The notes below the pieces were generated by a model. It made no database searches. It had not been told where the DNA came from and saw nothing but the letters and a program-made list of their open reading frames with translations. The translations under genes were made by a program, and so were the position numbers. A DNA stretch of 6,929 bases from JAADGZ01 sp964596835 (GTDB lineage: Bacteria > Pseudomonadota > Gammaproteobacteria > UBA6429 > Thiohalophilaceae): assembly GCA_964596835.1 (NCBI GenBank), contig CAZQVV010000134.1, forward strand, positions 1-6,929, written 5' to 3'. Each line of letters starts with the position of its first letter. The stretch's first letter is position 1. Shown here piece by piece: positions 1 to 4,852 of this stretch.

Positions 1-25
1 CACATCCATTGCGGGAACGCGGTTT

Positions 26-199
26 TCAGGTCGAACAACAGGTTGCCATTCCCCTACTGAAATTGGCATTCACCTCGGTCGCTACGGCTGGCGTATCCGC
101 CTTGAATGTATTCGGCAGGGCAAGGCTGCTCGCCTGCACCTGAGAAACGCCCAGCAACAAAAATACGGCTGGAATGATATGACGATATAGCTTTTTCAT
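26..199 (-). CDS. Small exported protein of unknown function, probably frameshifted near its 3' part
   Basis: Read on the minus strand, an ATG at 199 is preceded by an AGAGGG Shine-Dalgarno and opens a 57-residue frame ending at TGA 28-26. Residues 1-23 look like a Sec signal peptide: MKK start, hydrophobic core around PAVFLLLGV, and a QVQA end suitable for signal peptidase I. The following stretch NTFKADTPAVATEVNANF resembles the 'NTF-x-x-x-TPA-x-A-x-EVN-x-NF' N-terminus that I recall from secreted or tail-fibre-like bacterial proteins; this recall is unverified. After NANFS the frame quickly ends with GMATCCST. Another frame starting at the GGGG run (about position 54) is open to the window edge (GNGNLLFDLKTAFPQ...) with about 14 of 17 codons ending in G or C. 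This suggests that one base is missing and that the protein really continues off the window. It is the third gene of a small co-oriented cluster. No function can be assigned. Confidence 0.5.
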   Translation of the reverse strand: MKKLYRHIIPAVFLLLGVSQVQASSLALPNTFKADTPAVATEVNANFSRGMATCCST

Positions 200-244
200 G
201 GTTCTATCCCTCTATCTGTTTATCTTATAGTGTATGGGGCGGAT

Positions 245-407
245 CTATTTCGCCCAGTTGTCCTGATCCCAATGCATCTGGTTCCAGTTGCTACTCCCTG
301 TGGCGGGGGTCGTGTTGCTGCTACCACTGGACAGAGCGGCACCCCCCGCAGGCGGTCAGACTTAAAGTGGCAATGATGGCCAGCAGAAAAAATATACTCC
401 GTTTCAT
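245..407 (-). pseudogene. Small lipoprotein gene interrupted by a +1 shift in a G6 run
   Basis: The ATG at 407 lies 3 nt after the stop of the 65-aa gene, and its AGAGGAG Shine-Dalgarno overlaps that stop, so the two are probably translationally coupled. The first 20 residues are a typical lipoprotein signal: MKR start, core SIFFLLAIIATLS, and lipobox LTAC with the cysteine at residue 20. As written, the frame runs through six G (plus-strand C run 342-347) and stops after 28 residues at TAG 323-321. Removing one G gives a 53-residue protein that ends at TAG 247-245, with a Gly/Ser/Thr-rich linker followed by a tryptophan-rich tail (SNWNQMHWDQDNWAK). The corrected frame cannot be entered without a shift, because a TGA lies just upstream of the G run in that frame. 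The reading is therefore a broken gene, a slippage-controlled gene or a sequencing error. The corrected protein would be a tiny lipid-anchored envelope protein of unknown role. Confidence 0.6.
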
Positions 408-410
408 GAT

Positions 411-608
411 CTACTCCTCTTTCTCTGTTGTTTCCCGATCATTTGTCTCTACCCTGCACGCACCGGCCAGAATCGCCCACAATTCAGTGGGGTTGTGGAA
501 GGCCTGCCGTCCACAGATTTCAACGCCTTCCACTACTCCTTCCATATGCAAATACTTGCTGCGGTCAGCCTGATCCCGCCGGATGACACGCACGATATAA
601 CTGTCCAT
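411..608 (-). CDS. Small soluble protein of unknown function (65 aa)
   Basis: The ATG at 608 is preceded by GAGGAA with 6 nt spacing, which makes this start convincing. The product has 65 residues, with no signal peptide or membrane segment, so it is probably cytoplasmic. It begins MDSYIVRVIRRD, continues with a glycine/valine segment (EGVVEGVEICG) and then QAFHNPTELWAIL, and ends in a charged tail (ETNDRETTEKEE). The pattern 'SYIVR-x-x-R ... G-x-VE ... G-x-x-AF-x-x-x-x-ELW-x-IL' resembles short conserved hypothetical proteins that I recall from beta- and gammaproteobacteria; this was not searched. The likely fold is a small beta-rich domain with one C-terminal helix, which is inference only. 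It is the first gene of a three-gene cluster with the lipoprotein and the exported protein downstream, so it may act with or regulate an envelope component. No known function. Confidence 0.6.
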   Translation of the reverse strand: MDSYIVRVIRRDQADRSKYLHMEGVVEGVEICGRQAFHNPTELWAILAGACRVETNDRETTEKEE

Positions 609-693
609 ATCGATTTCCTCATTATGAAACGCCGATTAAGCAAACTCTGTTGAGACACACGGTACCCCGGACGGGGTGACAGATAGGGTACGG

Positions 694-722
694 ATTGAAA
701 GAAAGATCCGGAAATCTGTCGA
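694..722 (-). promoter_or_regulatory. Weak candidate sigma-70 promoter for the small-gene cluster
   Basis: On the minus strand a -35-like TCGACA (722-717, five of six matches to TTGACA) is followed after 17 nt by a -10-like TTCAAT (699-694, four of six matches to TATAAT). It lies about 90 nt upstream of the 65-aa gene. A short hairpin, ACCCC-GGAC-GGGGT (664-677 on the plus strand), would fall in the 5' untranslated region. The match is only moderate and chance occurrence is possible. No gene was seen in 609-782. Confidence 0.25.
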
Positions 723-782
723 ATCTCTAATTTATTCCGGTTTTTTGTGGTTCGATGCGCCAGAAGTGCGGCGTCTGAAAGC

Positions 783-813
783 AAAAAAGACCTGGCCTTC
801 AGACCAGGTCTTT
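783..813 (-). terminator. Intrinsic terminator after tRNA-Lys
   Basis: On the minus strand a perfect 10-bp stem, AAAGACCTGG (813-804) with CCAGGTCTTT (795-786), encloses an 8-nt loop. The descending arm runs directly into six consecutive T (788-783). It starts 8 nt after the CCA end of the tRNA, which is the expected place for the end of the tRNA transcript. Confidence 0.85.
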
Positions 814-821
814 GATGTGAA

Positions 822-897
822 TGGTGGGCCGTCCGCGACTCGAACGCGGGACCATCGGATTAAAAGTCCGGTGCTCTACCAACTGAGCTAACGGCCC
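822..897 (-). tRNA. tRNA-Lys (anticodon UUU)
   Basis: The 76-nt minus-strand gene folds into a standard cloverleaf. The acceptor arm pairs GGGCCGT with ACGGCCC, with discriminator A73 and an encoded CCA. The D arm is GCTC/GAGC with the loop AGTTGGTA. The anticodon loop is CTTTTAA, giving UUU for lysine, and the T arm is CCGCG-TTCGAGT-CGCGG. One irregularity is that the top pair of the anticodon stem, positions 27-43, is C-A rather than a Watson-Crick pair; the other four pairs are intact. The gene is followed closely by an intrinsic terminator. A lysine tRNA downstream of tol-pal-cpoB is an arrangement known from E. coli, and in Pseudomonas from the end of the queE-queC cluster. tRNA-Lys genes in the Pseudomonas context are also known integration sites for genomic islands. 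Confidence 0.97.
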
Positions 898-965
898 TAA
901 AGGCATGAATGTAACGGGAGATGAGTAGGCGAGAACCTGCTTTGCCCCTGTACAAGAAGGCGTGA

Positions 966-993
966 ATTGTACCGAATTTTGCAGGATTAACAA
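966..993 (-). promoter_or_regulatory. Candidate sigma-70 promoter of tRNA-Lys
   Basis: On the minus strand TTGTTA (993-988) and TACAAT (971-966) are separated by 16 nt, with four of six and five of six matches to the consensus boxes. Transcription would begin near 958, leaving a leader of roughly 60 nt to be removed before the tRNA 5' end at 897. The -35 box lies inside the left arm of the inverted repeat at 984-1013. Confidence 0.5.
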
Positions 994-1013
994 CCCCATA
1001 GGGCTGTTAATCC
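984..1013. repeat. Inverted repeat, 9 bp plus 3 bp stem
   Basis: GGATTAACA (984-992) pairs perfectly with TGTTAATCC (1005-1013). After one A-C mismatch (993/1004), CCC (994-996) pairs with GGG (1001-1003) around a CATA loop. There is no T run on either side, so it does not look like an intrinsic terminator. It overlaps the -35 of the candidate tRNA-Lys promoter. Confidence 0.75.
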
Positions 1014-1019
1014 CGCTCA

Positions 1020-1049
1020 CTGTTTATAATCAGATTTGATTATAAACAG
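1020..1049. repeat. Perfect 13-bp inverted repeat with 4-nt loop
   Basis: CTGTTTATAATCA (1020-1032) is followed by GATT and then its exact reverse complement (1037-1049). The stem is AT-rich and lacks a T tract, so a terminator role is not clear. It lies between the 984-1013 hairpin and the GC-rich repeat element, in the gap between the transporter gene and tRNA-Lys. Confidence 0.85.
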
Positions 1050-1050
1050 C

Positions 1051-1157
1051 CCCGCCGCAAGCGGACGGGGTATTAAGTGGTAGCATCCTGATGGGTTTCC
1101 CTACTGGACTTCGCGCTTCGCTCTAGCCATCCTACTGTTTTCCGCTGCAAGCAGCGG
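1051..1157. repeat. Modular palindromic intergenic repeat, copy A
   Basis: This copy has three parts. The first is a GC-rich hairpin, CCCGCCG-CAAG-CGG(A)CGGG (1051-1069). The second is a central block with TATTAAGTGGTAGCATCCTGATGGGTTTC (1071-1099, written here by its two halves TATTAAGTGGTAGCAT and CCTGATGGGTTTC) and CTTCGCTCTAGCCATCCTAC (1116-1135). The third is a second hairpin, CCGCTGC-AA-GCAGCGG (1142-1157). The first two parts recur at 6838-6929. On the reverse strand the core reads GTAGGATGG...AACCCATC, a type of short palindromic intergenic repeat that I recall from many proteobacterial genomes; this was not searched. The segment contains no open reading frame of interest and lies downstream of the transporter gene stop at 1178-1176. 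Confidence 0.7.
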
Positions 1158-1175
1158 GGAATCAGACCCAAAGAG

Positions 1176-2447
1176 TTAAATGGGGTCCAGCTTGCGCATT
1201 CCGGCCGGTAACAACTTCATGTCCACCAGGGCGCTAAGAAGAGCCTTGATGATACTGGCTTCATCTTCATACACCAGCTTGTAGTACTGAACTTTCATGG
1301 TCAGGGCACTGCCAAATATGATCCCCGAGAAAGTAAGGAAAGAACCCAGTGCCAATGTGGAAATTCCGGTGACACCCTGACCAATCGTACAGCCCAGACC
1401 CAGCACGCCACCGATACCCATTAGAATACCGCCGATGACGTGGTTCAGAAAATCCTTGAAATTTGCGAACCATTCTATGCGAAAACTACGGGAAACCAGC
1501 GACCAGATAAAGGATCCGGCGATTACGCCAAGTACAGCCATTACACCAAAAGTGACATAGACATTATTGAAACCATGCACGGCCAGACGCAGAACTTGAC
1601 CGATGGGATTAATGAACGTGAACGACTGCACACCCACATCTCTAGGTCGGGCATCCAGGTTATCTTGCAGCATCTCCCAGGAGTCTACACTGGCATAGTC
1701 TGTCCAACTTAGCATATCGCCATCGGCGGCGATGGTCACCAGGGCAGCAGTAATATACCACACAGCCAGCACCGCCAGACCCACCACAAAGCCCCCGAGG
1801 ATATTGTCATAACTACGGCGGAAATCCGAAGACTTCAGAATATAAAAAAGCAGGCCTGCCGCCAGCAGCAATCCGATGATCACGCGCATGGTCTCCACAT
1901 TGCCGCCCAGATGTGCGGCCACCAGACTACCCAGATCCTGGTGTGTACTCAGACTGATGCTGAGTTTGCTGGTCCAGCCATAAAACAGTTCGGAATACAG
2001 CGTTTGATCAGTACCCGGGAAAGGGTTAAGCATGAAATAGGCGCTGACCGAGATACCCGCAAATACAATAATTGACTTGAGATTACCACCACCGAGACGC
2101 ACCAGAGTCTTGTTGGCGCAACCACTGCCAAAGGTCATGCCGATACCGAAGATAGTGCCACCAAGAATATATTCCAGCCAGGCAAAATTGCTGCCGCGAT
2201 AAGGGGGAAGTGTTTTGTCCAGGCTGACGATGCCGTTGGATTCCAACAGAATCACACCGAGAATGGCAACACAGATCGCCAGCAACCATGCGCGAAAACG
2301 ACTCTTGTCTCCCATGTTGACCCAGTCGGAAACCGCACCCATAGTACAAAAGTTGGTCTTGTTAACCACCGCTCCCATGATGAACGCTGTTGCAAAAACT
2401 GCCCACAGTACCGTCGACTGCGCATTTGAAAAATCTTTAAAAATCAC
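1176..2447 (-). CDS. YeeE/YedE-family (sulfur-compound transport) inner-membrane protein
   Basis: This 423-residue polytopic membrane protein belongs to the YeeE/YedE (TsuA-like) family, whose studied members take up thiosulfate; a related group is linked to selenium. The family signatures are visible. NKTNFCTMGAVSDW carries C34, GSGCANKTLVRLGGG carries C110, and GLGCTIGQGVTG carries C353, matching the three spaced cysteines used by thiosulfate-transporting members; C59 is an extra. Hydrophobic segments lie at roughly 12-30, 52-70, 88-108, 124-142, 187-205, 216-240, 298-318, 334-352 and 363-384. A hydrophilic stretch at about 241-283 probably forms a loop. The start is GTG 2447-2445, supported by AGGAGG (2460-2455) with 7 nt spacing. 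It is longer than E. coli TsuA (about 350 aa). No TusA/SirA-like partner gene is adjacent in the window, so the substrate (thiosulfate or another sulfur species) remains inference. It lies between queC and tRNA-Lys and probably has its own promoter. Confidence 0.85.
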   Translation of the reverse strand: MIFKDFSNAQSTVLWAVFATAFIMGAVVNKTNFCTMGAVSDWVNMGDKSRFRAWLLAICVAILGVILLESNGIVSLDKTLPPYRGSNFAWLEYILGGTIFGIGMTFGSGCANKTLVRLGGGNLKSIIVFAGISVSAYFMLNPFPGTDQTLYSELFYGWTSKLSISLSTHQDLGSLVAAHLGGNVETMRVIIGLLLAAGLLFYILKSSDFRRSYDNILGGFVVGLAVLAVWYITAALVTIAADGDMLSWTDYASVDSWEMLQDNLDARPRDVGVQSFTFINPIGQVLRLAVHGFNNVYVTFGVMAVLGVIAGSFIWSLVSRSFRIEWFANFKDFLNHVIGGILMGIGGVLGLGCTIGQGVTGISTLALGSFLTFSGIIFGSALTMKVQYYKLVYEDEASIIKALLSALVDMKLLPAGMRKLDPI

Positions 2448-2454
2448 AAATATT

Positions 2455-2460
2455 CCTCCT
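2455..2460 (-). promoter_or_regulatory. Ribosome binding site fixing the GTG start of the transporter gene
   Basis: AGGAGG on the minus strand, 7 nt before the GTG at 2447, is the strongest Shine-Dalgarno in the window. It supports the non-ATG start. Confidence 0.85.
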
Positions 2461-2503
2461 CGATATTGACCCTGCGACCGATGTCATGGTTTTTTCACCG
2501 CGC

Positions 2504-2531
2504 ATTATCGCCAGAAAATCTGCACTGACGA
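2504..2531 (-). promoter_or_regulatory. Candidate promoter of the YeeE/YedE-family gene
   Basis: On the minus strand TCGTCA (2531-2526, four of six to consensus) and GATAAT (2509-2504, five of six) are separated by 16 nt, about 57 nt upstream of the start codon. The -35 abuts the inverted repeat at 2531-2563, so a dyad-binding regulator could act here; that part is inference. Confidence 0.45.
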
Positions 2532-2563
2532 GTTAACCAGGGAAGACGGAAAATCGGTTAACT
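2531..2563. repeat. Perfect 8-bp inverted repeat between queC and the transporter gene
   Basis: AGTTAACC (2531-2538) and GGTTAACT (2556-2563) are exact reverse complements separated by 17 nt. Each arm contains the self-complementary GTTAAC. The repeat begins on the base after the queC stop codon and ends at the -35 of the candidate downstream promoter. No T tract follows, so it fits an operator or an RNA stem-loop better than an intrinsic terminator. Confidence 0.65.
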
Positions 2564-3265
2564 TTATTCCGTATTTTCAGCCCGAAAAAGCGCAGGTTTC
2601 TGATACAACGTAGGATCAGGCAGATCTGCGGCGGCAAATCCTGCTGCCCGCAAACGGCAGGCGTCACAGCGACCACAGGCGTAACCGGCTTCGTCCGCTG
2701 CATAGCAGGAAACCGTCATAGTATAGTCCACACCCAGACGCATGCCCTGACGAATAATGTCCGCCTTGCTCAGATTAATCAGGGGCGTTTCGATATGCAT
2801 CCTGCGCCCTTCCACGCCTGCCTTGGTCGCCAGGTTAGCCATGCGCTCGTAGGCCTCGATATATTCGGAACGGCAGTCGGGATAACCGGAATAATCCACC
2901 GCATTCACGCCGATAAAAATATGCCCGGCCTCCAGCACTTCTGCCCAGGCCAACGCCATTGAAAGAAATATGGTATTGCGCGCAGGCACATAGGTCACCG
3001 GAATGCCTTGCGAAGCGGATTGCGGCACCGGAATCGCAGCATCCGTCAAAGCCGAACCACCGATGCTATCCAGATTCAGACTGATGAGTTTGTGCTCGAT
3101 TGCGCCCAGATGGGTGGCCAATTTTCTAGCCGCTTCCAGCTCATACCGATGACGCTGACCATAGTCGAAACTAAGCGCGTAGCAGGCATAGCCCTGCTCT
3201 TTTGCCAAGGCCAGCAGGGTGCTGGAGTCCAGCCCGCCGGATACCAGAATCACCGCTTTTTTCAT
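2564..3265 (-). CDS. queC: 7-cyano-7-deazaguanine (preQ0) synthase QueC
   Basis: QueC makes preQ0 from 7-carboxy-7-deazaguanine, ammonia and ATP, the step after QueE in the queuosine tRNA-modification pathway, in the cytoplasm. The 233-residue product matches the usual family length. The ATP-binding PP-loop SGGLDSST lies at about residues 9-16, followed by the family segment SFDYGQRHRYEL. Conserved YVPARNTIFLSMA and the segment GVNAVDYSGYPDCR are present. The zinc-binding cysteines are C187, C197, C200 and C203, in CYAADEAGYACGRCDAC. The frame is open further upstream, but the ATG at 3265 is chosen for three reasons: MKKAVILVSGG is the normal family N-terminus, AGGGA lies just upstream, and the ATGA overlap with the queE stop gives classic translational coupling. 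It is the last gene of the tolB-pal-cpoB-queE-queC run. Confidence 0.96.
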   Translation of the reverse strand: MKKAVILVSGGLDSSTLLALAKEQGYACYALSFDYGQRHRYELEAARKLATHLGAIEHKLISLNLDSIGGSALTDAAIPVPQSASQGIPVTYVPARNTIFLSMALAWAEVLEAGHIFIGVNAVDYSGYPDCRSEYIEAYERMANLATKAGVEGRRMHIETPLINLSKADIIRQGMRLGVDYTMTVSCYAADEAGYACGRCDACRLRAAGFAAADLPDPTLYQKPALFRAENTE

Positions 3266-3924
3266 CGTCCCTGCTCGTCTCCCCACAAGAGTTTGTGTAA
3301 TTGAATCTGCATCCGCACCGGCAGGCGCTCCTCCAGAATCCAGTCGGCCAGATCCGTTGCGGACAAGACCCCCTGTACCGGTGAGAACAGCACTTCGCAA
3401 CGTTGCGGCAGTGCATATTCATCCAGTTTTAAGCGCGCCCAGTCATAGTCTTCCCGTGTGCCCAGCACGAACTTGATCTGATCGCTCTGTTTGAGTTCGG
3501 CGATATTCAGGTAACGGTTTTTGGATTCTTCACCTGAAGAGGGTGTTTTCAAGTCCATGACGATGGTCACCTGCGGATCAACGGCAGCGATATCCAGTGC
3601 TCCGGAGGTCTCCAGCGAAACCGCATAACCAGCATCACACAGGCGCGGTAACAAATGTAGACAATTTTTCTGCGCCAGGGGTTCCCCCCCTGTCACCGTA
3701 ATATAATGTGCATGAAAAGCGGCGGTCTGCTCAAGAATGTCAGCACATGACAGCCATTCGCCACCCTGAAAAGCATGGCGAGTATCACAGTAAACACAGC
3801 GCAGGGGACAACCTGTCAGGCGAATAAATACGGTGGGCCACCCCGCCGTGCGAGATTCACCTTGCAGGGAATAAAAAATTTCACTGACTCGCAGGCGATC
3901 CCGTCCCTGTGAGTGACCCGGCAT
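3262..3924 (-). CDS. queE: 7-carboxy-7-deazaguanine synthase QueE (radical SAM)
   Basis: QueE converts 6-carboxytetrahydropterin to 7-carboxy-7-deazaguanine in queuosine biosynthesis, using S-adenosylmethionine and a [4Fe-4S] cluster. The 220-residue product shows the N-terminal SEIFYSLQGES signature (14-24) and the cluster motif C39-x3-C43-x2-C46 in GCPLRCVYCDT. It also has the SAM-binding TGGEP (78-82), ETSG (about 105-108) and a C-terminal QIQLHKLLW. The classical CxxxCxxC spacing is kept. Its ATG shares one base with the cpoB stop (TGATG at 3926-3922), and no clear Shine-Dalgarno precedes it, so translation probably depends on coupling to cpoB. Its TGA overlaps the queC start by 4 nt. The GGEP codons include a run of seven G (plus-strand C 3684-3690) that stays in frame. 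The pathway partners queD and queF are not in the window. Confidence 0.95.
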   Translation of the reverse strand: MPGHSQGRDRLRVSEIFYSLQGESRTAGWPTVFIRLTGCPLRCVYCDTRHAFQGGEWLSCADILEQTAAFHAHYITVTGGEPLAQKNCLHLLPRLCDAGYAVSLETSGALDIAAVDPQVTIVMDLKTPSSGEESKNRYLNIAELKQSDQIKFVLGTREDYDWARLKLDEYALPQRCEVLFSPVQGVLSATDLADWILEERLPVRMQIQLHKLLWGDEQGR

Positions 3925-4850
3925 CAGGAAGCGTTGTTAATCTTGATTTTCTGTAGCAGGTTCTGCGCCTGCCCGGCTTCCGTGGTGCTCGGGTAAGACG
4001 CCAGCAATCGTTCGAGCATGGCCTGGGCTTTGGGATAGTCTTTCAGCTCATAATAGCTGTAACCGATTTTCAACATCGCCTCGGCCCGTTTGGGGCTGCC
4101 GGGATAATTGTCGATGAGTTTCTGGTAATCGGCAATCGCCGTTTTAAAATCCCGCTGTGCATAGCTGGATTCAGCCAGCCAGTACTGGGCAATGTGGGCG
4201 TAGCGGCCATCAGGGTATTTTTCAATGAAGCTGCGAAAGGCCAGTCCCGCTTTGTCGTAGCGTAATTCCCGCAGCAAATCAAAGGCTTTCTGATAGACTG
4301 CCTGCTCTGTTTCCTGCTCTTTCTTGGGGGTCACCGCTTTGGCGGCAACCGCCGTACGCGTGACGTTGGTGGGTTTACCCCCCGCAACGGTGGCCGTAGA
4401 CACAGGCTTGCCTGAGATGGAAGCAGGCACCGCCTGTGTAGCGCGGCCCTCACCTGCGGATAGTGATGGTGGCGTCTCTACGGCAACGGGCGCCTGAGTG
4501 GTCTGTTTGCGCTCCAGTTGTAACAGACGGCGATCGATGTCGATATAAAGCTCACGCTGGCGTTTCTTCAGTTCATCCAGCTTGTGCATCTGTACCTCAT
4601 TATCGCCCTGAATGTTCTGCACATTCTTTTGCAGGTTCTCGATGCGCAACAGAATATCCACCAGTCCCTGACTGTTGATCAGCCGTTCCAGCCGTCCCAC
4701 CCGCTCCTCGATGGTCGGCGGTGCAGGGATAAGGGGAGCCGATTTGGCTGATTTGGCGGGTTTACCCGCCGCTTCCTGAGCAACGGACTGAGCGGCCAGT
4801 CCCAGACTCAACAGGGCCAGCAAGACAGAAAATAAGAATGTTCGCTGCAT
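3924..4850 (-). CDS. cpoB: Tol-Pal associated periplasmic coordinator CpoB (YbgF)
   Basis: CpoB is a periplasmic protein of the Tol-Pal system; in E. coli it binds TolA and couples outer-membrane constriction to PBP1B peptidoglycan synthesis at division. The 308-residue product has a signal peptide (about 1-24, SVA before QE) and an N-terminal coiled-coil region (about 46-115, TIEERVGRLERLI and LDELKKRQRELYIDID) that trimerises in the family. An Ala/Thr/Pro-rich linker (about 116-180) follows. The C-terminus holds three TPR-like repeats (about 183-290), with YQKAFDLLRELRYDKA, AQYWLAESSYAQRDF and IGYSYYELKDYPKA visible. A TTG six bases upstream is in frame, but the ATG at 4850 is preferred because CAGGA (4863-4859) sits 8 nt away. 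Only 2 nt separate it from the pal stop, and its stop overlaps queE. Confidence 0.94.
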   Translation of the reverse strand: MQRTFLFSVLLALLSLGLAAQSVAQEAAGKPAKSAKSAPLIPAPPTIEERVGRLERLINSQGLVDILLRIENLQKNVQNIQGDNEVQMHKLDELKKRQRELYIDIDRRLLQLERKQTTQAPVAVETPPSLSAGEGRATQAVPASISGKPVSTATVAGGKPTNVTRTAVAAKAVTPKKEQETEQAVYQKAFDLLRELRYDKAGLAFRSFIEKYPDGRYAHIAQYWLAESSYAQRDFKTAIADYQKLIDNYPGSPKRAEAMLKIGYSYYELKDYPKAQAMLERLLASYPSTTEAGQAQNLLQKIKINNAS

Positions 4851-4852
4851 GA

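Noticed and set aside
533..784. 83-aa minus-strand open frame
   Set aside because: It overlaps the much better supported 65-aa gene in another frame, has no convincing ribosome binding site and resembles no protein family.
822..850. Attachment-site duplicate of the tRNA-Lys 3' end
   Set aside because: No second copy of the tRNA 3' end was found elsewhere in the window and no integrase gene is present, so an island boundary cannot be claimed here.
799..1020. 73-aa minus-strand frame across the tRNA
   Set aside because: It reads through the tRNA-Lys gene and its promoter; a chance frame.
1142..1157. Intrinsic terminator for the transporter gene
   Set aside because: On the minus strand the hairpin is followed by AAAACAG, not a T tract, so it does not meet the usual pattern; it is treated as part of the repeat element.
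3266..3400. 45-residue N-terminal extension of queC
   Set aside because: The extension lies wholly within queE codons, is low-complexity Gly/Ala/Arg, and the ATGA overlap start at 3265 matches the family.
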